Positions 24,241 to 36,959 of a DNA stretch of 64,000 nucleotides are shown here, in pieces. The DNA is taken from NCBI GenBank assembly GCA_963853835.1, contig OY970820.1:81774909-81838908 (forward strand), written 5' to 3'. Source of the DNA: Calendula officinalis (lineage: Eukaryota > Streptophyta > Magnoliopsida > Asterales > Asteraceae). Numbering within the stretch: the stretch's first letter is position 1; each line of letters starts with the position of its first letter. Below the pieces are notes generated by a model. It made no database searches. It saw only the letters and a program-made list of their open reading frames with translations, and was not told where the DNA came from. The position numbers were made by a program, and so were the translations under genes.

Positions 24241-24309
24241 ATGCCGGAGGAAGACAATGTGTCTCTGGTGGAGGATGCAGGACGTGGGTCCGGAAAAGTT
24301 CCATCTGAT

Positions 24310-24777
24310 TTGTATTGGCGCATGTACACAGACGGAGCGTCCAGCGTCGAAGGATGCGGAGCAGGGGTGGTCCTGACGGGCCCAAATGACGAAAGGATAA
24401 CGTATGCCCTAAGGTTCAGCTTCAAATGTTCGAACAATGAAGCTGAATACGAAGCACTGCTGGCAGGTCTGGGTTTGGCAAAAAGCTTGGAAATTAGCAG
24501 GATGAGGGCTTTTACGGATTCAATGTTGGTAGTAAATCAAGTCAAGGGGTTATACGAAGCTAAGGAAACCCATATGAAGAAGTACTTGGCGAAGGCTAAA
24601 GAAGCGATCCTAGCGTTCAAAGAGTTCGAAATTGCCCAAGTCCCCAGAACTAAGAATAAAGAAGCAGACGCTTTAAGCAAGTTAGCGTCCATGCTGTTCT
24701 CTCACTTGACAAAAAAAAGTTCTGGTGGAGGTGCTTGCGGAGAGAAGCATTGAAGGGGGGCGTAGCGAGATAATGCA
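24310..24777 (+). pseudogene. Second, archaeal-like RNase H (aRNH) domain
   Basis: A second RNase H module follows the first. It has acidic residues in MYTDGASSVEGCGAG, NNEAEYEALLAGL and FTDSMLVVNQV, and the C-terminal KNKEADALSKLAS. A tandem pair of RNase H domains is the hallmark of the Tat group (Ogre, Retand, TatI-III). A run of eight A at about 24711-24718 shifts the frame, where seven would keep it open. The coding-free LTR element was inserted 60 bp further on. Confidence 0.85.
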
Positions 24778-25261
24778 GATAGTGTAACACCCTAAAATTT
24801 ACAAGATTTTTAAAATTTTTGAAAACAAAATTATAATCAAAAGGTCCCAATAACTCGAATAATTAAATCCCAATAATAGTATTTTCATTTAAAAATATAT
24901 TTATTGCGGAAATAGTTAAAATTAAGTGTTTTTAAAATATTAAATGCCGTCCACATCGGTAATGAAAGATACAGCGGTCAACCGTCCACCTTCTCCTTTC
25001 CTCTGCTGGTACCTGAAACAATGTGGGGGAAAATAGGGGTCAGCTGGAGAAGCTGAGTGAATATCTCAAAATGCAAACAATCCTAACATACAACACATGA
25101 GGGCACATCGGTGTACTCCTACTCAGAATCTACTCGATTAATTACTCAGATTTATTTCTCAGATTTTATTACTCAGATTTTAATTTATATAGCGCGCTTG
25201 TGTGATTTGGGACGAGAGATCAACCTCGCCCCTCCTCACACCTCAGATAGGCGTAAGCCAA

Positions 25262-25362
25262 AAACTCAGACGGGAGTGATCCCAAAACTCAGACGGGAAT
25301 AATCCCAAAAACTCAGACGGGAATAATTCCAAAAACTCAGACGGGAGGTGATCCCAAAACTC
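25262..25362. repeat. 24-bp tandem repeats in LARD LTR (also 32551-32674)
   Basis: The unit aaactcagacgggaataatc and close variants repeats four to five times; the right LTR has one unit more. It is the only sizeable length difference between the LTRs, so it changed by slippage after insertion or during the last replication cycle. Confidence 0.85.
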
Positions 25363-25508
25363 AGATGTGTGTTATTATGTTTTATTATTTCTTTAACATA
25401 ATTATCTCAGATTGCCCTAGCAAGTAGTAGCACAGAATGACCCTGTGCCGAGCTCGGTTACCCAGGCACAATGTCTCAGATTAAAATAAATCAACAGCTG
25501 CTCAGATA

Positions 25509-25590
25509 CTCAGATAGCATGTCAAACTCAGATAACAAATCAAACTCAGATAGCGGATCAAACTCAGATAACAGCTCAAGCTCAGATAAC
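25509..25590. repeat. 18-bp tandem repeats in LARD LTR (also 32822-32903)
   Basis: Four and a half units of ctcagataacaaatcaaa and variants follow each other. They give the Ser/Asp/Asn-rich translation of a spurious open frame. Each unit carries the CTCAGA motif that recurs through the whole element. Confidence 0.85.
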
Positions 25591-27868
25591 AATTATGGTG
25601 CAAGAAATATAACACATAAGTCATGCATGTACAACGTTAAAACTGAATACACGGTGAGAATACTCACCTCGAACAACCGTAATCTCCTAAATCTCCACGG
25701 TACTGAAGAGCGTCTCTAACCGGTCCTAGAAGGTCCTACAATATACAAGGAAGCTCGGGTTAGGATTAGGCTCCAAGGTTGTTTCAGCAGAAACTAAACA
25801 GCACTCAGCACTTTCGCGGGAACGGCTATAACTCTCAAACCGCTCACTAGATATTAATCAAATTTTTACAGTAGTTAAATGACTCAGATTTCTACAATTT
25901 TACAGAAGGCTTCGGAAGCTAGATCCAAACAGAAAAGGCTCAAAATGGGCTCGCGAGACAGAATAGCTGAACCGAAAACTCTCCAGCGAAGGTTTACTAA
26001 AACATCAATAACTTTTAAATCGTAAATCAGGTTAACGAGCCGTTAGCGGAATTGGAAAGAGGACTCAGGAAACTAGTGACCAGCACGGGCCAAAAGTTCA
26101 AAAATGCATTTTAAGTGTGGTAAAAACGGACCTGAACATAACCAACAGAATCTGCCCAAAATTCAGCATGCATGTATTTTAAAACTCATTTTGAAACCCG
26201 ACATCAACCCGTCTATTTCCGAGACACCCGATAGCCCCAAAATCACCTTTTATCACAGGAGCTTATCTTTACATAATCAAGCTAATTATTTTATAAAAAC
26301 TATTTGGATTAGGAAACCAAGAACCCTACGGGTTCGGTTTCCGGTTTTCGGTTAATAAAACGTTTAGGTTGTAAACTCGGATCTTTATCCAACCATTACC
26401 CGACATTATACCCAAAAACAGTAGCTACCCAACAGCAGCTACTTGAGACGATTAAATGTGGAAACGAATCAGTTTAAAAACAAGGCTCAAGACTACGGAT
26501 AAAACGGTTAAACAATTAAAACAACCAAAAACCCTCAACACCCCAAACCCGACATTATCCGCAACAAAAATCAAATTCACACACAATTCTTAACCAAGTT
26601 CGACCCCCTACACAAATCACAGATTATAAAACTCGAAGGGACTAGGAAAACAATAACATTAATCGAAGGAAAAGACTAAGCAATAACAAGGGCTACCGAA
26701 AACGGGAGGGAAGGAACACGGCTAGGAAGTTCCTGCTCGGAAGATGGTTTGGCTAAGGACTTGTTCGGTGCACACCACCACTCTTGCGATGCTAACCTGC
26801 TCGGTATCTTCCCTTACTGATCACGACTATCTCGCTGCTCCAACATGCCATCCAAAACAGATTTAAGCAGTAGGCCCAATTTAACGAACAGTAAACAAAA
26901 TACTAATTATCGAATAACAAGGGACAAGAATTCTACCGAACTAAATAGGCTCGGTTCCACCAACAAGAATCAACTTACGAGCGCCAAGTATACGTCTGAA
27001 AATCATGACATTTTGATTTGGGAGCAGCAAGCAAGCACCTCCAATTAAATGGAGCTGCTTGCCGTCCAATCTTGAATCCCCCAATTTCCTTCGGAAAAGA
27101 AAGAAAACAAAAATAGAAATATACAAGCTATGGCCTCGTCACATGCTTCTCCATTTCACAAACCAATAATGCCACCGACCACCACTTTTTTTATTGTAAA
27201 TATGTGGTGGTTGCTATTCTTGCATTCCAACTAATTCAAAGTACATCGAAATTCACAGATTATCGATTGGTCCTGCTTCTTCTTCTTGTCGCCGTAAGGA
27301 ATTTGAACGAGAGGAAACAATTGAGAGATGGCAGCGGCAGGTAGGGTACCGAATGAAGGAATGGTACGTGAAGTAATATAAGGTCCAATATACGGTTGTT
27401 GGGTTTTTATTAAATTGTGGGCCTTCATCACCGATTGACTACTGAAATAAATGACGGGCTAGACTCAGCCTCCTTTCCACTTGGACCGAATAGTAATACC
27501 AATCGAGAGAAGTAAAAAGAAGTCGGCCCCTTGCTCTTTTCTCACCCTTAGCGCCCACAGCAATTACACAAGAAAGGTATTCGGGTTTCGGCCTTGGCCT
27601 TTGGCCGGCCTCAACCCGAACACGAAACTAACATACTCTGAACTACTTGTAAAGGTCCGTGTTTTAAGAAAAATTTAATGTAAATAGGTATTACACAGCT
27701 CATTAATGATAGTGCTAACCTATAATTAAATAGCATGTCTATACGAAACGTCGCTCGCAACGACAAAACGTCAACAAAATGAGACGTCACAAAATTAATA
27801 AAATATATAATTCATTTTCTACTAATTAAAATTATTTAATTAATTAACTTAAATTTCGGGGCGTTACA

Positions 27869-27902
27869 ACTCAACTCTACTTGAAATAGACTTCGTCCCC
27901 GA
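27869..27902 (-). other. Polypurine-tract region of the LARD
   Basis: On the minus strand the bases before the 3' LTR read ggggacgaagtctatttcaa, then gtagagttgag. This is a variant of the sequence found just before the 3' LTR in plant Del/Tekay chromoviruses. Related strings recur inside the element at about 28276-28293 and 30081-30119. Confidence 0.55.
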
Positions 27903-30900
27903 AGTCATTGCTCGGAAGAAGCTTAGGGTAGCGATCTCGCATCACAGGCTCATCAACGACACACATCAATAATAGAGGAAAATGATAAGGTTAGGAAATA
28001 AATAAACTCTTCAGTGTGACCCACGCGATCAGAATAAACTCCGGCTCTTTGCTTACACGAAGCTTCCATCCCTCACGGCACAAAACAATTACTCTAAGAA
28101 AGAATATAATAAATAAATAAAAACAAACGAAATGTCCTCCATGGATCTCGGTTTATCTCTAAAGAAAAGGATGACGATACAAAATAATTCATGATACTCT
28201 GCTGAAGGCGTCTTCTTGCTCTCGTAGCCAGACATAGTTGTTGCACTCAGCGATTAACGTTACGTTGAATCTCCGATTCAACTCCACTTGGAGATTTGTT
28301 ACGGTTTGGTTTGTGGCGACCGATGATCTCGGCGTAGTACTCGGTCTTTTAATCCAGCTCCATGATCACACACGACCCTCTTATGGCGATAACAATATAT
28401 ATATGGGACATAACTTCCCGCACAACTCCATCAAATAATAATCACTTATACATATTTGCAACATTTTAAAATCTTATTATTGTCAATTCCATATTAGAAA
28501 TGGCTCCAAAAAGGTCCTCTGCCCTATGGGACACCAGTTAGCATAAGGCAAAGAAGCAATCTAGTAGATTGCACCATTATCAGTTAATACAAAAACAGGA
28601 AATTATTCACAAGAAATGTACCTATCACACAAAATTCTCAGATGATGCTCACAGAAATTAAAATCACTCAGTAGTACTCAAGCAATTTACTCAGAAATGT
28701 CACTCATGAATGTAACTCAGAAGTCTAACTCATAAATCTAATCTCAAAAATTTTAACTCAGAAATAAATCCAGAAATTTGAACTCAGAATGTAGCAACAT
28801 TTATCAGTGACAGCGTTACGTACCACACGTAAATCTCATACATAATTATGAACATGCCTAATTACGCGCATCCGATTCATCTCCCATATACTTGCTTATA
28901 TATATTAGGTCATCTTCCGATTAATAATTAATATATATGAACCAATAATTAGAACGAATTATTTCAATATAAAATATATTTCCCCAAATTACTCATTTGC
29001 ATAAACTCCCAATACACTCGATTAAAATTTTCATAATTCAACTTTTTAACTTATCTCAATCTATACTAATAACTTATTTCAAACCTCGTTTAATGACTTC
29101 CCACAAGTCAACTTATAACTTTTTATTTTTATTATTTGGACCACATATTTACTCATTAAACTCATATTACCCACTTTTTACTATAAAAAAAACAATTAAA
29201 TTTTATACACTTATTTGACCAATTTCTTATTACTCGATTTACGAATTAATCCATTAGTTCTCATTTACTCAATACACAATTTCCTTTTTATTCTCAATTT
29301 AAAGATTTTCTCATTGTTCATTATTTTAATACTTTCTCGCCTTTTAGAACTTTCTCCTTAGTTCAATATAACTTCAACTTATTTAATAATTGCTCCAAAT
29401 CATAAAATTTTATAACACTTTAAAATTTTAAAAATTAAATAAATTAATAAATAAAATATTATTCGATAACTCTAAATAAAATATATTACTCACAAAATAT
29501 AATTTTCTCATAAAAACTTTATAGCACCTCCAAATCTTAAATAGAACTTCTCGACAATTTAAAACTTTTCTCTTTTAACTTGTTTTATCGACCTGCTCAT
29601 CTAACACGATTTATAGACTTCTTATAACTTAAAAATTTACTCAATAATCAGTCTACATGAAATTTTCTCATTTGAGGTCGTTTTAATAATTCATTATCAA
29701 CTCCAATTAACAACCTCATTTTAACTCGTTTACTCATATCCGACACATCATAAATTCTTATTACTTTATAATTTCTCATTATCTCATTAGCCACATAGTT
29801 ATAATATTTGTAACATCTCATTTGCACATTTACACTCAGCCTAAATAATCTCGGTTATCAATTTTATAAACTCTATAATTACCATGTGAAATGGCTTTAA
29901 ATAATCTTAATTACACAGTTCGATAATTACTCTTATAAACTCTCTGATCAATTATATTATCTATATTTCACACTTTAACTTCTTTACCCAGAAAATCTCT
30001 ATGCATAAGCATTATGGTCATAATATTTAAAAATAGTAGTCAATGATAACTAATTCTTGGAAATTTTCCTTTTTACCCCTACTCAACTCCACTTGGAGAA
30101 AACTCGTCCTCGAGTTTGGAACTAGTAATGTGTATCAAAATAAACAAGCAAGTATGTAGTCACACAAACAATTAGGATACACATACTAAATTCACAATAA
30201 CAAGCATTGGTCCATCGTTCCCTTCAAAATTTCCCCCTAACCAACCAAAAGTTCGGTGTGTACGATAATAGGGGCCCTCTATTACTTTCGACACCTACTT
30301 CTGTTTGGTCACGAGTAAATCCCAAAGTTTACAACTTCCCACATATAAACCCACCAACAAATCACACTCAGAAGAAAGGAATTTTAATCACACTCAGGAG
30401 AAAGGAATTTTATTTTCAATATCTGATAAATACAGATATGCACTCAACAGTGCATACTCAACATCTCATAACCATTACTCAGAAAATCATGCGTACATTT
30501 AGTCTCGTACGCGATACTCGGATAACTCAGATTCATAGAAATATTTCCACTTAGTTATTTTCACAATTCAAATCTCCTTTTAAACTTTTCATTTGGATAT
30601 GCCATTTATCATTCCTCATAAATATAACTTATATCCTCTTCACAGTTATATTAAATTTATTGTAATTTGTGAGCATGCCGATTAATATCTTTTTGATCAG
30701 AGTTCTCAGTTATTGCGTTCCTCGATTAATTTGATTCCATTTATCGCTCTTTTAACTCGTTTTTAAATAAATCATCATCAAATTGATGACGTTAGCTTCC
30801 TCTTAATCCTCTTATATAATTACTCTTTATGATGAGCTTCAATAATATCTGATTAATTTGACTCAGAAATTTCTCAATTAGTTGGTATAACAAACTTATA

Positions 30901-32049
30901 TAAGTTATTCAATATCTCTGTGTTAAATTAATAATCTCTCACTGAATTCATAAAAAAAAAAATTTATGGATTTTCAGACTCAGCTATTAAAATCACATAC
31001 TTTAAAAGTTTTCTCATTTGATCTCAATTTAATAAATCTCGGTTTATTATTTTCTCAGCAAAAAGATTTTCCCAATACATCATGTCTCATCTCTTTATAA
31101 AAAAAAATATTTTCCTTTTTAATTGTCCAAAGATTTCATAACACCCGAATTTCTCATAAATTTAAAATTTTCAATTTGATAAATAAGTGAAAAGGTTCCA
31201 CTAAATAAAATCTCAAATGATAATTCAACATTAAAAAAAACATGCTTAATCCAACTAAAGTTTTAATATTAAAACTAAAACGACTCTGAAATAACGGATA
31301 AAAATAAAATCCAATTCTAGTTAAGCTTTCTCGTCTAGTTCAAATGTAAATAACTTAAAATAAATATCAAATTTAAATATTTTTTTTTTTTTAAAAAAAA
31401 AAAAATATGTTCTTGGTATTTTCACTTCACTCGACTTGATAAACCACCATAAAAATATTCTTTAAATCGGTTGATAGTAAAAAATATTTTTCATTTACTC
31501 GTTTCCATAACTCTTTCTATTAAGTGCTTTTCCCAAACGAAAAATTTATTTCTTTCTCATTTTTATTTACCCAAGACATGTTCTCATCAAATAACTTATG
31601 GAATTACTATCAAAATTTCATATCCATTTATTACCCCTTTTGGTTACAAATTTATCAGAATTATAAAACCTCATAGATTATATAAAATTGTATGTAATTA
31701 TAATTTTTAGCATGTATGACGCAAATGCACTCAGAATTACACACGGAAGATATACTCAGAAAAGCGATCCTCGTCGCGAAATACACTCAGAGTTAAATCA
31801 GAATTATACTCAAAATAATAACAACAATTCTCATATTTGTCATTCCTCAAAACTCAGAATACCACGAAATTCTCAAATAAATAAAACCTCTAAAATATTA
31901 CCGGCAACTGGAAAGCGAGAGGTCGACGTGACATTCTGCATACTGGATGTGGAATCTTTACTCAGAAAATAGTTTACTCATTTCTCATTTTAAAAACTCA
32001 TAACTCAAACTTGAGTTTGAATTCACCCCTTGTGAATCCAAATCCCTCA

Positions 32050-32070
32050 AGTCAGTGCTCTGATACCAAC
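32050..32070 (-). other. Primer-binding site of the LARD (tRNA-iMet type)
   Basis: Read on the minus strand, the bases beside the 5' LTR are GTTGGTATCAGAGCACTGAC, containing TGGTATCAGAGC, the standard site for initiator methionine tRNA. It fixes the orientation of the element. Confidence 0.85.
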
Positions 32071-32071
32071 T

Positions 32072-35000
32072 TGTAACACCCTAAAATTTACAAGATTTTT
32101 AAAATTTTTGAAAACAAAATTATAATCAAAAGGTCCCAATAACTCGAATAATTAAATCCCAATAATAGTATTTTCATTTAAAAATATATTTATTGCGGAA
32201 ATAGTTAAAATTAAGTGTTTTTAAAATATTAAATGCCGTCCACATCGGTAATGAAAGATACAGCGGTCAACCGTCCACCTTCTCCTTTCCTCTGCTGGTA
32301 CCTGAAACAATGTGGGGGAAAATAGGGGTCAGCTGGAGAAGCTGAGTGAATATCTCAAAATGCAAACAATCCTAACATACAACACATGAGGGCACATCGG
32401 TGTACTCCTACTCAGAATCTACTCGATTAATTACTCAGATTTATTTCTCAGATTTTATTACTCAGATTTTAATTTATATAGCGCGCTTGTGTGATTTGGG
32501 ACGAGAGATCAACCTCGCCCCTCCTCACACCTCAGATAGGCGTAAGCCAAAAACTCAGACGGGAGTGATCCCAAAACTCAGACTGGAATAATCCCAAAAA
32601 CTCAGACGGGAATAATCTCAAAAACTCAGACGGGAATAATTCCAAAAACTCAGACGGGAGGTGATCCCAAAACTCAGATGTGTGTTATTATGTTTTATTA
32701 TTTCTTTAACATAATTATCTCAGATTGCCCTAGCAAGTAGTAGCACAGAATGACCCTGTGCCGAGCTCGGTTACCCAGGCACAATGTCTCAGATTAAAAT
32801 AAATCAACAGCTGCTCAGATACTCAGATAGCATGTCAAACTCAGATAACAAATCAAACTCAGATAGCGGATCAAACTCAGATAACAGCTCAAGCTCAGAT
32901 AACAATTATGGTGCAAGAAATATAACACATAAGTCATGCATGTACAACGTTAAAACTGAATACACGGTGAGAATACTCACCTCGAACAACCGTAAGCTCC
33001 TAAATCTCCACGGTACTGAAGAGCGTCTCTAACCGGTCCTAGAAGGTCCTACAATATACAAGGAAGCTCGGGTTAGGATTAGGCTCCAAGGTTGTTTCAG
33101 CAGAAACTAAACAGCACTCAGCACTTTCGCGGGAACGGCTATAACTCTCAAACCGCTCACTAGATATTAATCAAATTTTTACAGTAGTTAAATGACTCAG
33201 ATTTCTACAATTTTACAGAAGGCTTCGGAAGCTAGATCCAAACAGAAAAGGCTCAAAAAGGGCTCGCGAGACAGAATAGCTGAACCGAAAACTCTCCAGC
33301 GAAGGTTTACTAAAACATCAATAACTTTTAAATCGTAAATCAGGTTAACGAGCCGTTAGCGGAATTGGAAAGAGGACTCAGGAAACTAGTGACCAGCACG
33401 GGCCAAAAGTTCAAAAATGCATTTTAAGTGTGGTAAAAACGGACCTGAACATAACCAACAGAATCTGCCCAAAATTCAGCATGCATGTATTTTAAAACTC
33501 ATTTTGAAACCCGACATCAACCCGTCTATTTCCGAGACACCCGATAGCCCCAAAATCACCTTTTATCACAGGAGCTTATCTTTACATAATCAAGCTAATT
33601 ATTTTATAAAAACTATTTGGATTAGGAAACCAAGAACCCTACGGGTTCGGTTTCCGGTTTTCGGTTAATAAAACGTTTAGGTTGTAAACTCGGATCTTTA
33701 TCCAACCATTACCCGACATTATACCCAAAAACAGTAGCTACCCAACAGCAGCTACTTGAGACGATTAAATGTGGAAACGAATCAGTTTAAAAACAAGGCT
33801 CAAGACTACGGATAAAACGGTTAAACAATTAAAACAACCAAAAACCCTCAACACCCCAAACCCGACATTATCCGCAACAAAAATCAAATTCACACACAAT
33901 TCTTAACCAAGTTCGACCCCCTACACAAATCACAGATTATAAAACTCGAAGGGACTAGGAAAACAATAACATTAATCGAAGGAAAAGACTAAGCAATAAC
34001 AAGGGCTACCGAAAACGGGAGGGAAGGAACACGGCTAGGAAGTTCCTGCTCGGAAGATGGTTTGGCTAAGGACTTGTTCGGTGCACACCACCACTCTTGC
34101 GATGCTAACCTGCTCGGTATCTTCCCTTACTGATCACGACTATCTCGCTGCTCCAACATGCCATCCAAAACAGATTTAAGCAGTAGGCCCAATTTAACGA
34201 ACAGTAAACAAAATACTAATTATCGAATAACAAGGGACAAGAATTCTACCGAACTAAATAGGCTCGGTTCCACCAACAAGAATCAACTTACGAGCGCCAA
34301 GTATACGTCTGAAAATCATGACATTTTGATTTGGGAGCAGCAAGCAAGCACCTCCAATTAAATGGAGCTGCTTGCCGTCCAATCTTGAATCCCCCAATTT
34401 CCTTCGGAAAAGAAAGAAAACAAAAATAGAAATATACAAGCTATGGCCTCGTCACATGCTTCTCCATTTCACAAACCAATAATGCCACCGACCACCACTT
34501 TTTTTATTGTAAATATGTGGTGGTTGCTATTCTTGCATTCCAACTAATTCAAAGTACATCGAAATTCACAGATTATCGATTGGTCCTGCTTCTTCTTCTT
34601 GTCGCCGTAAGGAATTTGAACGAGAGGAAACAATTGAGAGATGGCAGCGGCAGGTAGGGTACCGAATGAAGGAATGGTACGTGAAGTAATATAAGGTCCA
34701 ATATACGGTTGTTGGGTTTTTATTAAATTGTGGGCCTTCATCACCGATTGACTACTGAAATAAATGACGGGCTAGACTCAGCCTCCTTTCCACTTGGACC
34801 GAATAGTAATACCAATCGAGAGAAGTAAAAAGAAGTCGGCCCCTTGCTCTTTTCTCACCCTTAGCGCCCACAGCAATTACACAAGAAAGGTATTCGGGTT
34901 TCGGCCTTGGCCTTTGGCCGGCCTCAACCCGAACACGAAACTAACATACTCTGAACTACTTGTAAAGGTCCGGGTTTTAAGAAAAATTTAATGTAAATAG

Positions 35001-35181
35001 GTATTACACAGCTCATTAATGATAGTGCTAACCTATAATTAAATAGCATGTCTATACGAAACGTCGCTCGCAACGACAAAACGTCAACAAAATGAGACGT
35101 CACAAAATTAATAAAATATATAATTCATTTTCTACTAATTAAAATTATTTAATTAATTAACTTAAATTTCGGGGCGTTACA
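32072..35181 (-). repeat. Right LTR (5' LTR in element orientation) of the LARD
   Basis: The 3110-bp repeat matches the left LTR. On the minus strand it begins TGTAACGCCCCGAAATTT, a start common among Asteraceae chromovirus LTRs. Confidence 0.92.
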
Positions 35182-36436
35182 GATAGGTCCGGAGGAAAAC
35201 TGTTGGACTTATGGAATGTGGAAATACCTTCAAGGAGGAACGCTGTCGGAAGATAAGAAGGAGGCTAGGAAAATCCGGATCAATGCGGGGAAGTACATGA
35301 TTAAAGGGGAAACCCTATACAGGAAATGTTACTCAACCCCGTGGTTTAAATGTCTGAGTAAAGCAGAAGGGGAAATGGCCATGAGGGATGTCCACGAAGG
35401 ACTATGTGGGTCGCATTCTGGTTCCAGAGCACTCACGCAAAAGCTCTTCCGGTCGGGGTATTTTTGGCCAAGCATGTCGGCCGATATGAAAGAGTATGTC
35501 AAGAAGTGTAAACAATGCCAGATGTATTCAGATGTGCCCAGAATGCCCGTGGTAAACCTAACAAGCATCACAAGCCCGTGGCCGTTCTGCCAATGGGGAA
35601 TCGACATTGTAGGTCCTTTCCCAAGGGCGGTTGGAGGGATTCAGTTCCTTGTGGTGGCGGTTGATTATTTCACAAAATGGGTAGAGGCGAAGGCATTGGC
35701 ATGTATATCAGGTTCTAACATCATAAAATTTGTTTGGCAACAAATCGTATGCAGGTTCGGTCTTCCTCACACGATCATCAGCGACAATGGAAAGCAGTTT
35801 GCCAATAATCCTTTCAAAGAATGGTGCGCCAAAATGTCCGTCCGTCAAAACTTTACGTCCGTCGCACATCCTCAAGCAAACGGGCAGACGGAAGTCACCA
35901 ATAAGACGATAGTCAAGGAGATTAAGAAGCGCTTGAACCAGAGAAAAGGGGTATGGATGGATGAGTTGCAAAGTGTTTTATGGGCGTATCAAACGACAGT
36001 ACGGAGTGCGACGGGAGAAACCCCATACAGCCTAGTGTACGGAACGGAAGCAATGATCCCTTTGGAAACAATGTTGACCTCTCCAAGGGTAGATAACTTC
36101 CGTTTAGAAGGCAATGAAGAAGCCCTCAGGCACAACCTGGACTTAGTCGACGAACGTCGAGCAAATGCAGCAGCTCGCCAGGCAGCGTACAAAATATTGA
36201 CGGAAAAGCATTACAACAAAAGGGTTCGAGGCTTGGCGTGTAGAGTTGGGGACCTAGTAGTATGGAAGAATGAGGCAAGCTTGCAGATAAAGCCAGGCAA
36301 GTTATGCCCAAACTGGGAAGGCCCGTATCGTATCAAGGAAGCAAGACGGGACGGGTCGTACGTGTTGGAAACAATGGACGGAAGCCTAGTTCCTCGAACG
36401 TGGAACATGAGGAACTTGCGAAGGTTCCATTTTTAG
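35182..36436 (+). pseudogene. Integrase region of the Retand-type element
   Basis: The frame is continuous for 406 codons after the nested element. An HHCC zinc module (HEGLCGSHSG, then CKQCQMY) is followed by the catalytic core with Asp in GIDIVGPFP, Asp in ISDNGKQFANN and Glu in GQTEVTNKT. The C-terminal part ends RTWNMRNLRRFHF. All catalytic residues are present, but the module is cut from the rest of pol by the insertion and the upstream frameshift. It would insert cDNA into the genome if expressed from an intact copy. Confidence 0.92.
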
Positions 36437-36959
36437 TTAAGGTATTTGAACGTGTTTAAAAGCTCCCCTACATTAGTAGGATGTTAAGGGGCACATCTTG
36501 TAAGAAGCGAACTGAATGAACCTGTCAGGAGCAGGATATTTTGTCATTAATAGTTGTTCGAACACATGACACAATCGATAAACGAATAAAACGATAAATA
36601 ACGAAAACATATAGCAGAAGCACATGCATATGATCATAGCTATGAAAGGGCTTCATGGATAAACCGGAAGGTATCATGAGTCCATTTCCGGACGAAAACC
36701 GGAACCATAACGAATAACGAATAATTCACTTGCCCGTAACTTCCTTAATTAGGGACGCCTTTTTAAGTAAGTAACAAAATAAACTTGTGAAGCGACAAAT
36801 AAAAAAAAAACACGAAACAATAATAAACAAAGGTAGGAAACAACTTTAAACAAACGCGTCCACATCGCAAAGATTACAAAAACATCAGGCCCCGGGGGCA
36901 AGCATTACACATAAAGAAATTACAAAAAAAACGAACAAACAACCTTCATGAGGCATAAA
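36437..36959. other. Non-coding gap between converging pol and antisense gene
   Basis: The stretch carries AT-rich sequence and a CCCCGGGGGC-containing segment near 36890. It must hold the 3' ends of both the sense pol message and the antisense transcript, if they end between the genes. No ORF is seen. Confidence 0.5.

Larger units (their letters stand above)
24783..27868 (-). repeat. Left LTR (3' LTR in element orientation) of the LARD
   Basis: The 3086-bp repeat is nearly identical to 32072-35181. It lacks one of the 24-bp units present near 32600. Short open frames inside it recur at the same places in the other LTR and show no protein family. Confidence 0.92.
27869..32071 (-). other. Non-coding interior of the LARD
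   Basis: The 4.2-kb interior is very AT-rich with no gene. The short motif CTCA (often ACTCAGA or CTCATTT) recurs at short intervals over most of it, and runs of A or T occur near 30950 and 31380. In LARDs such interiors are thought to serve as packaged RNA only. No captured host gene was recognised. Confidence 0.75.
24783..35181 (-). mobile_element. Coding-free LTR element (LARD type), nested in the Retand pol gene
   Basis: Two long LTRs (24783-27868 and 32072-35181) start TGTAACACCC and end GGGGCGTTACA in plus-strand reading. The flanking 5-bp duplication is GATAG (24778-24782 and 35182-35186). Next to the right LTR the string gctctgataccaac is the complement of a methionine initiator-tRNA primer-binding site, so the element reads on the minus strand. 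The 4.2-kb interior has no open frame above 115 codons and no pol motif. Length and design match LARDs (large retrotransposon derivatives). The LTRs differ by about four substitutions plus one 24-bp repeat unit, so it moved recently with enzymes from another element. Confidence 0.9.

Noticed and set aside
26845..27048. Short open frames in the LARD LTR that recur unchanged at 34158-34361
   Set aside because: They repeat only because the LTR does. None matches a known protein and codon use looks random.
20887..36436. Endogenous pararetrovirus as an explanation for the RT, RNase H and zinc knuckle
   Set aside because: The element has flanking LTRs, a 5-bp target duplication and an integrase with D-D-E residues, and no movement or coat protein, so it is a Ty3-gypsy retrotransposon.
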